DNA from: Bacillus sp. BHET2 | GTDB taxonomy: Bacteria; Bacillota; Bacilli; Bacillales; Bacillaceae_B | Length of the DNA: 64,000 bases | Direction: 5' to 3' | Assembly (NCBI RefSeq): GCF_005938125.1 | Contig: NZ_VCQN01000001.1 | Span: forward strand, 1,240,001 to 1,304,000 | Shown: in pieces, positions 50,597 to 59,120 of the stretch | Layout of the letters: the number at the start of each line of letters is the position of its first letter | Numbering within the stretch: the first letter of the stretch is position 1 | The notes under the pieces: generated by a model | The model's database searches: none | The model's input: only the letters and a program-made list of their open reading frames with translations | Told to the model about the DNA's origin: nothing | Program-made: the position numbers and the translations under genes

Positions 50597-51584
50597 CGTC
50601 GTCTCCCTCCTTCAACGAATCTAAAATTTGCACAGCCAATTTTTTATTTGATTTACCTGGCTGAGCTGTGAATTTAGGAACCTCACCCACTCGTATTGTT
50701 AATGGATCATCGATTCGGGTATTCATCTCGATGACATCCCCGACACCAAGCACTAGGAATTCTTCAATCGTTATATCAGAATGTCCTAATTCAGCAACAA
50801 TGGGTACTTGTGCTTTCTTGATTCTTCTTTCAAGTTGGGCGGTTTCTTCTGGATTACTTTCTTTCTTTTTGGATTCCATCCAATAACTTCCGGATAACTT
50901 CGGAAGGATTGGCTCTAAAACAACGTGTGGAATACAAATATTGATCATGCCGCTTGTTTCACCGATTGTTGTATTTAAAGAAATGACCACAACCGTCTCA
51001 TTTGGAGACACCATTTGAAGGAATTGAGGATTCACTTCAAATTCAGCAAAGAATGGATCTATATCTGCGACCGTGCTCCACGCTTCCCTTAAGTTCTCGA
51101 ACGCTTTTTCAAACAGCTGACTCATGATCCTGGTTTCAATTTCAGTTAAACTCTCTACTTTATTCACGCTGACACCTCTGCCCCCCATTACTCGGTCCAT
51201 CATCGAGTAGGCAATATTCGGGTTGATTTCCATCAGGATCCTACCGTCCAGAGGGGGAAGTTCATATACGTTCAATATCGTCATTTTCGGGACAGACCTT
51301 ATAAATTCTTCATAAGGAATTTGGTCGGCAGAGGCTACATTAATTTGAACATACGTCCTGAGCTGTGCAGAGAAGTAAGTCGTTAATATCCTGGCGAAAT
51401 TTTCATGGATTCTGGTTAAACTTCTAATTTGATCTTTTGAAAAACGCAAAGCCCTTTTGAAATCGTATACTTTGACTTTTTTCTCTTCTTCTTCTTTCTT
51501 GAAATCGTCTGCACTCATCTCCCCTGTATTGAGGGCAGATAACAACGCATCGATTTCACTTTGAGATAAGATTTCACTTGCCAT
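50586..51584 (-). CDS. fliM: Flagellar motor switch protein FliM
   Basis: C-ring protein that receives CheY-P. 332 residues with N-terminal CheY-binding motif 'ILSQSEIDALLSAL' (5-18), a CheC-like middle domain ('MDRVMGGRG') and a FliN-like C-terminus ('ELGHSDITIEEFLVLGVGDVI' from about 265, key residues LGVGDVI). Acidic tail DDDDE. ATG after GGAGGTG. Followed by overlapping fliY. Confidence 0.97.
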   Translation of the reverse strand: MASEILSQSEIDALLSALNTGEMSADDFKKEEEEKKVKVYDFKRALRFSKDQIRSLTRIHENFARILTTYFSAQLRTYVQINVASADQIPYEEFIRSVPKMTILNVYELPPLDGRILMEINPNIAYSMMDRVMGGRGVSVNKVESLTEIETRIMSQLFEKAFENLREAWSTVADIDPFFAEFEVNPQFLQMVSPNETVVVISLNTTIGETSGMINICIPHVVLEPILPKLSGSYWMESKKKESNPEETAQLERRIKKAQVPIVAELGHSDITIEEFLVLGVGDVIEMNTRIDDPLTIRVGEVPKFTAQPGKSNKKLAVQILDSLKEGDDDDE

Positions 51585-51618
51585 TCCTTCACCTCCAAAC
51601 CTTCCGCCATAGGCTGCT

Positions 51619-52044
51619 TTATTGAATCATCATAGAGGTGATATAGACTTTTTCTACCATTCCTTCTTGCATAAGGGAATTCACTTTATCCTTGACCTTG
51701 GTCTCGATCAAATCTTTTCCCTTCTTCCCTTGCAGTTCTTGAGCTTTCAATTCTGAAAGCTCTTCTATGATGATATTGTTCACTTGAAAATTTCTCTTTT
51801 CTAATTCACTTTTCGCTTTCTTACTATCGGTTTGAATCTTAAAGGAAATTCGAATAAAGTCATTGCTCATTAAGTTCGTTGTCGTCTCAGGTATGTCCAC
51901 TGAGTATTCAATCACTTCTTCGATGCTAGGTTCTTTCGATTCTTCATCTCCTGAGAATTTCAGAACCACGACTAATGCTATAACACCAACGAGAGTGATC
52001 GTCACTAACGAAATCATCATGATGGTTAGGGCTTTACTCTTCAA
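51619..52044 (-). CDS. fliL: Flagellar basal body-associated protein FliL
   Basis: Single-pass membrane protein near the stator. 141 residues: short basic N-terminus, membrane helix (about 8-30), then a periplasmic-side stomatin-like domain ('FIRISFKIQTDSKKAKSELE'). TTG start overlapping the swrD stop as TTGA, with GGAGGGAG upstream. Between swrD and fliM. Confidence 0.94.
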   Translation of the reverse strand: MKSKALTIMMISLVTITLVGVIALVVVLKFSGDEESKEPSIEEVIEYSVDIPETTTNLMSNDFIRISFKIQTDSKKAKSELEKRNFQVNNIIIEELSELKAQELQGKKGKDLIETKVKDKVNSLMQEGMVEKVYITSMMIQ

Positions 52045-52256
52045 CCTGTACTCCCTCCCTCATGTGGCAGACTGAGTACATTTACTTTTTGAAAGAAGGA
52101 AAGTGAAAGACTGTTGACCTCATTCACTGTTTCTTTCACAACATATCGTCTACCATTTGTTAATAGAATTGTCGTATCCGGGAACGCTTCAACTGTTTCT
52201 ATGTATAGAGCATTCAATGTGAATGTCTTTCCATTCAGTCTTGTCAACGTGATCAT
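52041..52256 (-). CDS. swrD: Flagellar motor-power protein SwrD (FlbD)
   Basis: FlbD-family protein of 71 residues, needed for full motor torque and swarming in B. subtilis. Conserved opening 'MITLTRLNGKTFTLNALYIE' and 'NGRRYVVKETVNEV'. No membrane segment. It lies after a stem-loop that separates it from flgE and overlaps fliL, suggesting coupling with FliL and the stator. Confidence 0.92.
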   Translation of the reverse strand: MITLTRLNGKTFTLNALYIETVEAFPDTTILLTNGRRYVVKETVNEVNSLSLSFFQKVNVLSLPHEGGSTG

Positions 52257-52264
52257 TAGCTATT

Positions 52265-52317
52265 GGGACTGACCTAGCCATCTAGTGAAATTGCATCTTT
52301 ACCGATTAGTCAGTCCC
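52265..52317 (-). other. Stem-loop between flgE and swrD
   Basis: Nine-pair stem GGGACTGAC/GTCAGTCCC (52265-52273 with 52309-52317) with an inner CTAG/CTAG hairpin. No U-tract follows on the minus strand, so it is more likely an mRNA processing or stability element that lets flgE be expressed at a different level from the genes after it. Confidence 0.6.
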
Positions 52318-52337
52318 TTCCTCCCTTTTTTAAGGAA

Positions 52338-53576
52338 TTATCGTTTTAAGTTTACAAGTTCTTGCAGAATTTCATCCGACGTTGTGATGATTCTTGTGTT
52401 TGCCTGGAATCCACGCTGAGCCGTGATCATTTCAGTGAATTCTTCCGACAAATCTACGTTTGACATTTCAAGCGATCCGGACTGGAGTGCCCCCCTACCC
52501 TCACCCGCAACTCCCAGGTTTGGAAGGCCGGAGTTGTTCGAAGCTTGGAACAAGTTATTGCCAGCTTTCGTCAGACCACCAGGGTTAGAAAATGTGGAGA
52601 GAGCAAGTTGGCTCAACACCCTTACTTCACCATTCGAAAATACTCCGTTCACTTCACCGGAGGAACCGATGTTAAAGCTTTCCAAATAGCCTTCTGAGTT
52701 TCCATCCACCGTATCGACATTAGCAGATGAGGAGCTGTCAAACTGAGTGATCTTTGAGAAATCAAGGTCAATTGCTTGGGTTGGGTTAGCACCAGTACTA
52801 TTATTCAGTGTAACTTTATAAGGAGTATAGCCAGTTGTTGGTGCTATGACTTTTCCTTCGTTATCAAATTTTATGTTGGTGGAAGAAGTACCTGCATTAA
52901 CCGCAACCCCATTTGTCAAACTTGATATGTCCACGCTCCACTCATTTAACCCAGTCTTTTTCATAACCATTTTTAAGCTAATATCTTGACCAAGAGAATC
53001 TTTCACCTTAGTCTCTAATTCTACTTCTGTAGCGTTTGGTGCACTTGACTTCAAGTTCCCATTGTAAGTGGCTTTGCTCGTAGCTTGAGGTGCCATCGTC
53101 GTATTTGTATCAATTTTGATATCTGCTACACCGCTTTTATTCACTTCTCCGTTTGCGTTAACCGGATACCCTTGCACAAGATTCCCCTGACCGGTTACAA
53201 GATTGCCGTTTGAGTCCAAGTAGAAGTTACCTGCACGGGTGAACATTTCGTTATTTCCTTGTCTTACTACGAAGTATCCATCACCTGATATGGCAACATC
53301 TAATGACCTTCCCGTAGTCTGAAGGCTTCCTTGAGTCTGGATTGTATCAATAGAAGAGAGAGATGAACCAAGTCCTATTTGCTTTGCATTTTGCCCTCCA
53401 CGATTTTCAGTTGCTCGGCTTGCACCGGAAACGGTTTGGTTCATAAGATCCTGGAACGTGACGCGGCCTTTTTTATAGCCGTACGTATTCACATTGGCGA
53501 TATTGTTGCCGATAACGTCCAGTTTTGTTTGAAAGTTTTTCATTCCACTAATACCTGAATACATTGAACGTAGCAT
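52338..53576 (-). CDS. flgE: Flagellar hook protein FlgE
   Basis: Structural protein of the hook. 412 residues: N-terminal rod/hook domain 'MLRSMYSGISGMKNFQTKLD' with 'IGNNIANVNTYGYKKGRVTF', central D1/D2 domains rich in Ser, Thr, Asn and Gly, and conserved C-terminus 'EEFTEMITAQRGFQANTRII'. It is longer than the 264-residue B. subtilis protein, having a larger exposed central part, like hooks of other bacteria. ATG after AAAGGGG. Preceded by the TIGR02530-like gene. Confidence 0.95.
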   Translation of the reverse strand: MLRSMYSGISGMKNFQTKLDVIGNNIANVNTYGYKKGRVTFQDLMNQTVSGASRATENRGGQNAKQIGLGSSLSSIDTIQTQGSLQTTGRSLDVAISGDGYFVVRQGNNEMFTRAGNFYLDSNGNLVTGQGNLVQGYPVNANGEVNKSGVADIKIDTNTTMAPQATSKATYNGNLKSSAPNATEVELETKVKDSLGQDISLKMVMKKTGLNEWSVDISSLTNGVAVNAGTSSTNIKFDNEGKVIAPTTGYTPYKVTLNNSTGANPTQAIDLDFSKITQFDSSSSANVDTVDGNSEGYLESFNIGSSGEVNGVFSNGEVRVLSQLALSTFSNPGGLTKAGNNLFQASNNSGLPNLGVAGEGRGALQSGSLEMSNVDLSEEFTEMITAQRGFQANTRIITTSDEILQELVNLKR

Positions 53577-53646
53577 GAATTTTTTCCCCTTTCGTATCTG
53601 CTGCTTCAGTCAATCCACAGCGTTAGGCTTCCATCGAAGGTCCAGC

Positions 53647-54036
53647 CTATGAATCGATTAATATGGTTCCATTAATATTAGTGAAGATTTGTGAGCTTGC
53701 TTCTTCACGGTCCAATGCTGTAATCACCGTTTTATTGGTTGCACTTACAATCAATGCGGCATCTTTCAATATCACCAGTGAATCCTTAACACCTTTGGAT
53801 TTTGCTTCCTTCATTTTCTCCCCTATCTCTTCCCATGTTTGTGGTGAAATAGAGATGCCTCGTTGTTCCATTCTTATCTTTGCATGTTTACTGATCTGTA
53901 TAGTGGGATCATCTTGAATCGCGTGATCCAATTGAACGGCAAAGGATGTTGACAGACGTGCAGAGTGTTTAGCTGTCTTTGAATGATAATTTGGCGTAAT
54001 AGGTTGCGGTGAACGATGAAAGAAAGTCTTTTCCAT
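53647..54036 (-). CDS. TIGR02530-like flagellar operon protein
   Basis: 129-residue soluble protein resembling the TIGR02530 family found between flgD and flgE in many Firmicutes. Function unknown. The N-terminal 45 residues are polar and basic. The core has 'ISKHAKIRMEQRGISISPQT' and 'DSLVILKDAALIVSATNKTVITAL', ending 'NINGTILIDS'. No signal peptide, membrane helix or cysteine is visible. ATG after AGGAGGTG. I recall no counterpart at this site in B. subtilis. Position suggests a role in hook assembly or export timing, which is inference only. Confidence 0.85.
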   Translation of the reverse strand: MEKTFFHRSPQPITPNYHSKTAKHSARLSTSFAVQLDHAIQDDPTIQISKHAKIRMEQRGISISPQTWEEIGEKMKEAKSKGVKDSLVILKDAALIVSATNKTVITALDREEASSQIFTNINGTILIDS

Positions 54037-54047
54037 ACGGCCACCTC

Positions 54048-54680
54048 CTAAGATTCGATTTTAGTCAATGTTCCACTGGATACTTTCTCTCCTGCCTCCG
54101 TATGAATCCAAATCTGTGAATCCTTCTTGGAAACCGATTGAACCACTCCGCTCAGTTCCCCATCGTCGCCAGTCCAGGTTACCTTCTTGCCAATTAATAG
54201 AGAGGCATTTACTAGGGAAGACTCCCCTGTGCCAGTGGTATTTACTTGTGAAATATTTCCTGGATTCAAGATCGTTCCGTCCTCCATTATGAATTCCACA
54301 GAGTCTCCTTTAAAGCGAACTCCTTTAACAAGTCCTTGACCTTCCTGAATCTCTGGTACTTCATCAGCTTCTGACTCCTTGATTTTATGCCAGGTCACTT
54401 GTTTCCCTACAAATTGATTATAGGAGATCAATTGTGACTGACTTTGGTTCTCAACAAATTTCTCCATCGTTTTAGTGAGATTCGTCATTTGCTCCAAAGA
54501 AGAGAATGTAGCCATCTGTGCAATAAAATCTTTGTCTTGCATCGGGTTTAACGGATCTTGATTTTGCAGTTGTGTCATGAGGATTTTCAGGAAATCATCT
54601 TTCCCTAAAATATCCTTCCCTCCTTCACGCTGCTTCGCTTGAACGGTGGAATAAAGTAAATTGGGATCAATTTTCGTCAT
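54048..54680 (-). CDS. flgD: Flagellar hook capping protein FlgD
   Basis: Scaffold that caps the growing hook. 210 residues. The N-terminal export and polymerisation region includes 'DDFLKILMTQLQNQDPLNPM' (about 28-47) and 'FIAQMATFSSLEQM'. The rest is a beta-rich hook-binding domain ('GKQVTWHKI', 'GKKVTWTGDDGELSG'). ATG after TAGGTG, eight bases after fliK. Confidence 0.94.
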   Translation of the reverse strand: MTKIDPNLLYSTVQAKQREGGKDILGKDDFLKILMTQLQNQDPLNPMQDKDFIAQMATFSSLEQMTNLTKTMEKFVENQSQSQLISYNQFVGKQVTWHKIKESEADEVPEIQEGQGLVKGVRFKGDSVEFIMEDGTILNPGNISQVNTTGTGESSLVNASLLIGKKVTWTGDDGELSGVVQSVSKKDSQIWIHTEAGEKVSSGTLTKIES

Positions 54681-54688
54681 GTTATCAC

Positions 54689-55960
54689 CTATATTTCGGT
54701 ATTTACGAGATAATCTTTAAAAGATTGAATTTCTTCTTCCCGTTGTTCTGATTGCTCAGATTGATTTTGTTTTTGTTGTTGTGAAGAATGCTGCTGGGAC
54801 TGACCTTTATATGGTCGTTCTGTATCTGCGAATGCCTGTGCGATCTCAATTTTTTCCACTTGCAGATTCTGAGCAGAGAAGGCATGTTTTAATCCCTGAA
54901 TTTGAGAATCCAGCATTTCTTTCGCAGTTGAGGTCGAAGCTAGTATCTTCGCTGTCATAACTCCATTTTGTTGAAGTAGTTCAATCCGCAATGAACCCAA
55001 TTGTTCTGGGTAGAGCTTAATTAATAACTTACTCATATTTGGTTGAGTCGTCATTTGTGCTTTACTTAGGATCTGTTGAAATTCTTTGACAAATTGCTCA
55101 TATTGGATGGAGCGGTTGCTAGAAGTGAGATTCATAGAAAAGGTCTCCGTCTTCGGAAGAACAAAGTGAAGATTATTTCCTTGAATCCCTTGTGTACTTT
55201 TCTTTTCTACAGATATGACCTCATCTTTGGGATGGTTATCAAGAGACTCAAGAGATACTTGTCGTTGAAATGCTTCCTTTAGTAAACCTTTCCAATCCTT
55301 CGATTGTTTCATGAGGTTGACTATCGTGCCTTCAATACCAGCTTGAACGTTCTTTAACACATCTTTCAGCTCAGATGCTTTTGATGCATCTTTCACATGA
55401 AGATCTTGGGTTCCGGATAATAATTCGATTACCTTCGCAAGTTTCAATACCTCTTCTAGTTGTCTTCCGCTTCCATCGTTCCCATTCTGTTTCAGAACAC
55501 CTTGTAATCCTTTACCATTATGATGAAGAGCAGATTGCATAAGCTGCATCATTCCAACCAATAGTTCATAAGGATCTTCCTCACTTTCAGAAGAGAAATC
55601 CTTCTGAGTACCAAGCAAGGTCGTCTGGAGATTCGTAAATAGTAACTTTATCTCATCCACATTCACCCCGATTATTTCAGCAATCTTAGCGAAGTCAAGA
55701 TCGGTTATTTGCAAGAGTTCACCCTGCTGCTCTTCGGTAAGACCAAGCTCGTTCACATTCACTGCACTAATAATATCTTCCATGCGAATAAGAGAGGAAA
55801 GTGTTTCTGGTGGGTTCATTTGCTTCTGGTCAACACCTTGAGATGATATAAACCCTAACAGTTGCTGGGAAAAATCTTCGACTCCCCTTTTTGGTAAGGT
55901 AGATCCCTTGCTTACCGCCATAGGGGGACTGGTACTCTGATTAGCAATTCCGATTTCCAC
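54689..55960 (-). CDS. fliK: Flagellar hook-length control protein FliK
   Basis: Secreted ruler that measures hook length and triggers the FlhB switch. 423 residues: a long low-conservation Gln/Leu-rich N-terminal region and a C-terminal Flg_hook domain (about 300-395; 'KLYPEQLGSLRIELLQQNG', 'ILASTSTAKEMLDSQIQGL'). A Gln/Ser-rich tail follows. I prefer a GTG start seven bases after AGGAGG. The longer ATG frame contains that site and overlaps ylxF. Confidence 0.9.
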   Translation of the reverse strand: MEIGIANQSTSPPMAVSKGSTLPKRGVEDFSQQLLGFISSQGVDQKQMNPPETLSSLIRMEDIISAVNVNELGLTEEQQGELLQITDLDFAKIAEIIGVNVDEIKLLFTNLQTTLLGTQKDFSSESEEDPYELLVGMMQLMQSALHHNGKGLQGVLKQNGNDGSGRQLEEVLKLAKVIELLSGTQDLHVKDASKASELKDVLKNVQAGIEGTIVNLMKQSKDWKGLLKEAFQRQVSLESLDNHPKDEVISVEKKSTQGIQGNNLHFVLPKTETFSMNLTSSNRSIQYEQFVKEFQQILSKAQMTTQPNMSKLLIKLYPEQLGSLRIELLQQNGVMTAKILASTSTAKEMLDSQIQGLKHAFSAQNLQVEKIEIAQAFADTERPYKGQSQQHSSQQQKQNQSEQSEQREEEIQSFKDYLVNTEI

Positions 55961-55989
55961 TGTTTCACCTCCTCTAAATAAATCTTTTA

Positions 55990-56580
55990 TCATTCCTCAG
56001 TTGAAAGTAGTTCCGTATATCTAGCTGCATCTTCTGGAGGCATTTTCTCCAAAATATCTGCCAAGGTATTCGGTTTAATGCTTGATAGAATCTTCATCGC
56101 TTCGTCATCTTTCATATTCAAAAGAACAGGGGCTGCACTCTTCGCAGACATTTCCTCAAAGGTATTGACTACCTCTTTAAAGGCCCTTTTGTTTTCTTCT
56201 CCGATTTGTCTTAATTCTTCAAGCTCTTCTTTCTGCTGTTGAATAGTTGCCTGAAGCTGTCCGTTATCGCTATCTTTCGTTTCGATTTCGCTTTGAAGTT
56301 GAGCGATTTTGGCTTTTTGGTCTTCAATGGACGCCTTTAATGAAATCATTTTCTCTTGTAACTGTTCACTTTCCTGTCCTTCGTTTGACGGTATGACATC
56401 CGCCAAAAATGGGATGTCCGAGCCCAATGTTTGAGCTTTTTCGAAAACATTAATTCCTGCTACAGCCATGATGACAAGAGCGAAGGTTATGGCAAACAAG
56501 AGAGGAATCAAGATGATAAAAACGACCCTCTGGAAACGACTGTTTGACTCTTTCTCTTCTTTTTCGATTACCTTTGCCAT
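55990..56580 (-). CDS. ylxF: YlxF, MotE-like flagellar membrane protein
   Basis: 196 residues: short basic N-terminus, one membrane helix (about 19-43), coiled coil (about 70-135) and a C-terminal MgtE-N-like domain ('MKDDEAMKILSSIKPNTLADILEKMPPEDAARY', key residues 155-187). This topology resembles MotE-type chaperones of stator/FliL proteins. Its place between fliJ and fliK suggests a role near the export apparatus. ATG after AGGTGAG. Function inferred. Confidence 0.85.
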   Translation of the reverse strand: MAKVIEKEEKESNSRFQRVVFIILIPLLFAITFALVIMAVAGINVFEKAQTLGSDIPFLADVIPSNEGQESEQLQEKMISLKASIEDQKAKIAQLQSEIETKDSDNGQLQATIQQQKEELEELRQIGEENKRAFKEVVNTFEEMSAKSAAPVLLNMKDDEAMKILSSIKPNTLADILEKMPPEDAARYTELLSTEE

Positions 56581-56584
56581 GAAC

Positions 56585-57031
56585 TCACCTGACTCCCCGC
56601 TTCAAATATTGTACAACCGACACTTCATCTAATTGTTTATTCTCAATATCTTTAATGTTTTGAAGGAAACGGTCGAAATCCTTTTCCTTCATCTTCTCGT
56701 ATTTCTTAACTTCTACATTCATATCAACAAGTTTCTCTTCGTACCAGTTCATACGATTTCTCGCTTGTATCACCAAGTCCTGATAATAGGAAATGGTTTT
56801 TTCCAGATTAGTAATGAACTGTTGATGATGACGAATATCCAGTACAGATAAGCCTCCCTGTAACTTATTTTCTTGATGCTGTTCCAGGGTTTCTTTCTTT
56901 TTCAGAAATTCATACAGTTTCTCGGCAACTGTTTCAAACTTTTCGATGGATCCCCTGTACAATTCTTGGACCTCATCTTTTTCTTTTTCTTTTAACGTTA
57001 ATATGCGTTGGAACTTGTATTGATAACTCAT
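56585..57031 (-). CDS. fliJ: Flagellar export chaperone FliJ
   Basis: Coiled-coil stalk protein of the export ATPase ring. 148 residues, almost wholly helical and charged ('LTLKEKEKDEVQELYRGS'). The ATG at 57031 is nine bases after AAGGTGG. Another ATG lies directly against that site and overlaps fliI; it is less likely. Between fliI and ylxF. Confidence 0.9.
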   Translation of the reverse strand: MSYQYKFQRILTLKEKEKDEVQELYRGSIEKFETVAEKLYEFLKKKETLEQHQENKLQGGLSVLDIRHHQQFITNLEKTISYYQDLVIQARNRMNWYEEKLVDMNVEVKKYEKMKEKDFDRFLQNIKDIENKQLDEVSVVQYLKRGVR

Positions 57032-57036
57032 TGAAT

Positions 57037-58356
57037 TCATCCACCTTTTTCCGATAGCTTTATAAGCTCATCAACACTCGCGGGAAGAGAAATCTGTTCG
57101 TAAACCCCCTGCTTCAAGAAGGAAATGATATCCGGATAGTATTGAATGGCTTCATCAATTTCACGGGAAGTTCCTTTTTTGTAGGCGCCAATTTGGATAA
57201 GATCCTCTGAGTTTATATAAGTACTTAACAATTCTCTTATTCTAGTGGCCGCTTGTAGATGTTCGCTTGTAGCTAAATGATTCATTAACCGACTTACACT
57301 CTTTAAAATATTGATGGCAGGATATTGCCCTCTATTGGAGATTTGCCGATCAAGCACGATATGGCCATCCAGGATCCCTCTAACAGTGTCGGAAATAGGT
57401 TCATTCAAATCATCCCCATCCACAAGGACTGTGTAAAATGCTGTGATACTTCCATGGAGATTCGTTCCGGTTCTCTCTAATAATTTCGGTAATATAGCAA
57501 AGACAGAAGGTGTATAACCTTTCGTCGTAGGCGGTTCGCCAACTGCCAATCCAATTTCCCTCTGTGCCATTGCCACACGTGTGGCGGAATCCATCATAAG
57601 CATGACGTTCAAGCCTTTATCCCGAAAATATTCAGCAATCGCTGTAGCCGTAAAGGCACCTTTTATTCTCATTAATGCGGGTTGGTCGGAAGTTGCAGCA
57701 ACGACTATCGTTCGCTTCAATCCTTCTTCCCCTAGATCTCTTTCAATAAATTCTCTTACTTCTCTTCCCCGTTCGCCTACCAGTGCAATCACATTTATAT
57801 CCGCTTTCGTATTTCGGGCAATCATTCCGAGCAACGTACTCTTACCCACACCGCTTCCAGCAAAAATACCCACTCTTTGTCCTTTACCCACTGTCAACAT
57901 ACTGTCGATGGCTCTGACTCCTACCTCCATTTTTTCGTCGATGGGAGGTCTTGATAAAGGATTGGGTGGCTCTTGCTCAGTATAAGCTGTACTTAAACTA
58001 GATGGCAGTTGACTGCCATCTAGTGGGTGACCAAGGGAATCAATCACTTTTCCAATCAATGATGGGCCTATTTTGATTTCAAGGGGCTTCGCGGTTGCTT
58101 CCACCAAACTACCTGGTGAAATGTCCTGCATATTCGTATATGGCATGAGGATTACTAAGTCATCATTGAACCCAACAACTTCCGCTAATATCACTTTTTG
58201 TTTCCCTCTGGAGAAGATATGGATATGACACACTTCCCCAACAGAACTTTCCGGGCCCTGAGACTCGATCATCAGCCCTACAACTCGTTTCACCTTCCCG
58301 AACTTTTTGAATGTAGGAATATGTGGGATATGCCCGATAAGATCTATAGCTTTCAT
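57037..58356 (-). CDS. fliI: Flagellum-specific export ATPase FliI
   Basis: Hexameric ATPase energising flagellar protein export. 439 residues: beta-barrel N-domain, Walker A 'FAGSGVGKSTLLG' (about 164-176), 'GERGREVREFIERDLG', Walker B 'LNVMLMMDSATRVA', and the family motif 'GYTPSVFAILPKLLERTG'. The ATG overlaps fliH as ATGA. Next to fliH and fliJ, its binding partners. Confidence 0.97.
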   Translation of the reverse strand: MKAIDLIGHIPHIPTFKKFGKVKRVVGLMIESQGPESSVGEVCHIHIFSRGKQKVILAEVVGFNDDLVILMPYTNMQDISPGSLVEATAKPLEIKIGPSLIGKVIDSLGHPLDGSQLPSSLSTAYTEQEPPNPLSRPPIDEKMEVGVRAIDSMLTVGKGQRVGIFAGSGVGKSTLLGMIARNTKADINVIALVGERGREVREFIERDLGEEGLKRTIVVAATSDQPALMRIKGAFTATAIAEYFRDKGLNVMLMMDSATRVAMAQREIGLAVGEPPTTKGYTPSVFAILPKLLERTGTNLHGSITAFYTVLVDGDDLNEPISDTVRGILDGHIVLDRQISNRGQYPAINILKSVSRLMNHLATSEHLQAATRIRELLSTYINSEDLIQIGAYKKGTSREIDEAIQYYPDIISFLKQGVYEQISLPASVDELIKLSEKGG

Positions 58357-59120
58357 TCTTCATCACCCTCTAGGAGATGATGAAGTTTCAGCTTTAATTC
58401 CTTTAATTGAGTATCGACACTCACGATGACACGCCCTTGATTCGTTTCGATGTAACATTCCTCATCGTTCAAGTCATCATTGGCATATATAAAACATTGA
58501 ACATCTGTTGGAAACATGACCTCTAATTCAGTTTTATGATCAACAAGAAGTTTATGCTTTTTGGGGTGAACATGAATTTGTATATGTGGTAAATCCCTTA
58601 CTTCCTTTAACCCACGTTCTACAATGGAAAGAAAGTGTTGAGGTTCTTCCTCAAGCTTTTGATTCATAATCTTCTCAGCACATGCTAACCCTAAGTTCAA
58701 AATGATCTTCTCTGCTCTTTGAATATAATCTTCATACAGTTGTTTATTGCGCTCATTTATCTCATTAGCCTCTATTAACCGATTACGATACTCCTGGTAG
58801 CCTTTGTTTCTTCCTTCTTCTTCTCCTTGAAGAAACCCCGTATTATAAGCCTCCTGCATAAGCTGTTCCCGTTCGATTATCCACTTCTCTTTCTCTTGTG
58901 ACAACTCTTCTTCTGAATGAAGACTTTTTTCTTTTGCTGCTTGGATAATTCGTTGGGCTTCTCTTGTCGCTTCTTCTATCAATTGACTCCCTTGAGACTC
59001 CTCAAGGTAATCTTCACTACTTGATAAAAGATCCTCAAGTGGTCTTACACTTTTTAACCCAATGACCTTTTTGTTCTCTTCAATGGTTTGAGCTAAGGTA
59101 GACTTAATGATTCTAGACAA
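58353..59120 (-). CDS. fliH: Flagellar export stalk protein FliH
   Basis: Regulator and tether of FliI at the C-ring. 255 residues, long charged coiled coil in the first 150 ('EEATREAQRIIQAAKEKS') and a globular C-terminal FliH/VacuoleATPase-E-like domain. The start is TTG nine bases after GGAGGAG, giving 'LSRIIKS' and an eight-base overlap with fliG. The longer frame has no ribosome site. Overlaps fliI. Confidence 0.93.
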   Translation of the reverse strand: MSRIIKSTLAQTIEENKKVIGLKSVRPLEDLLSSSEDYLEESQGSQLIEEATREAQRIIQAAKEKSLHSEEELSQEKEKWIIEREQLMQEAYNTGFLQGEEEGRNKGYQEYRNRLIEANEINERNKQLYEDYIQRAEKIILNLGLACAEKIMNQKLEEEPQHFLSIVERGLKEVRDLPHIQIHVHPKKHKLLVDHKTELEVMFPTDVQCFIYANDDLNDEECYIETNQGRVIVSVDTQLKELKLKLHHLLEGDEE

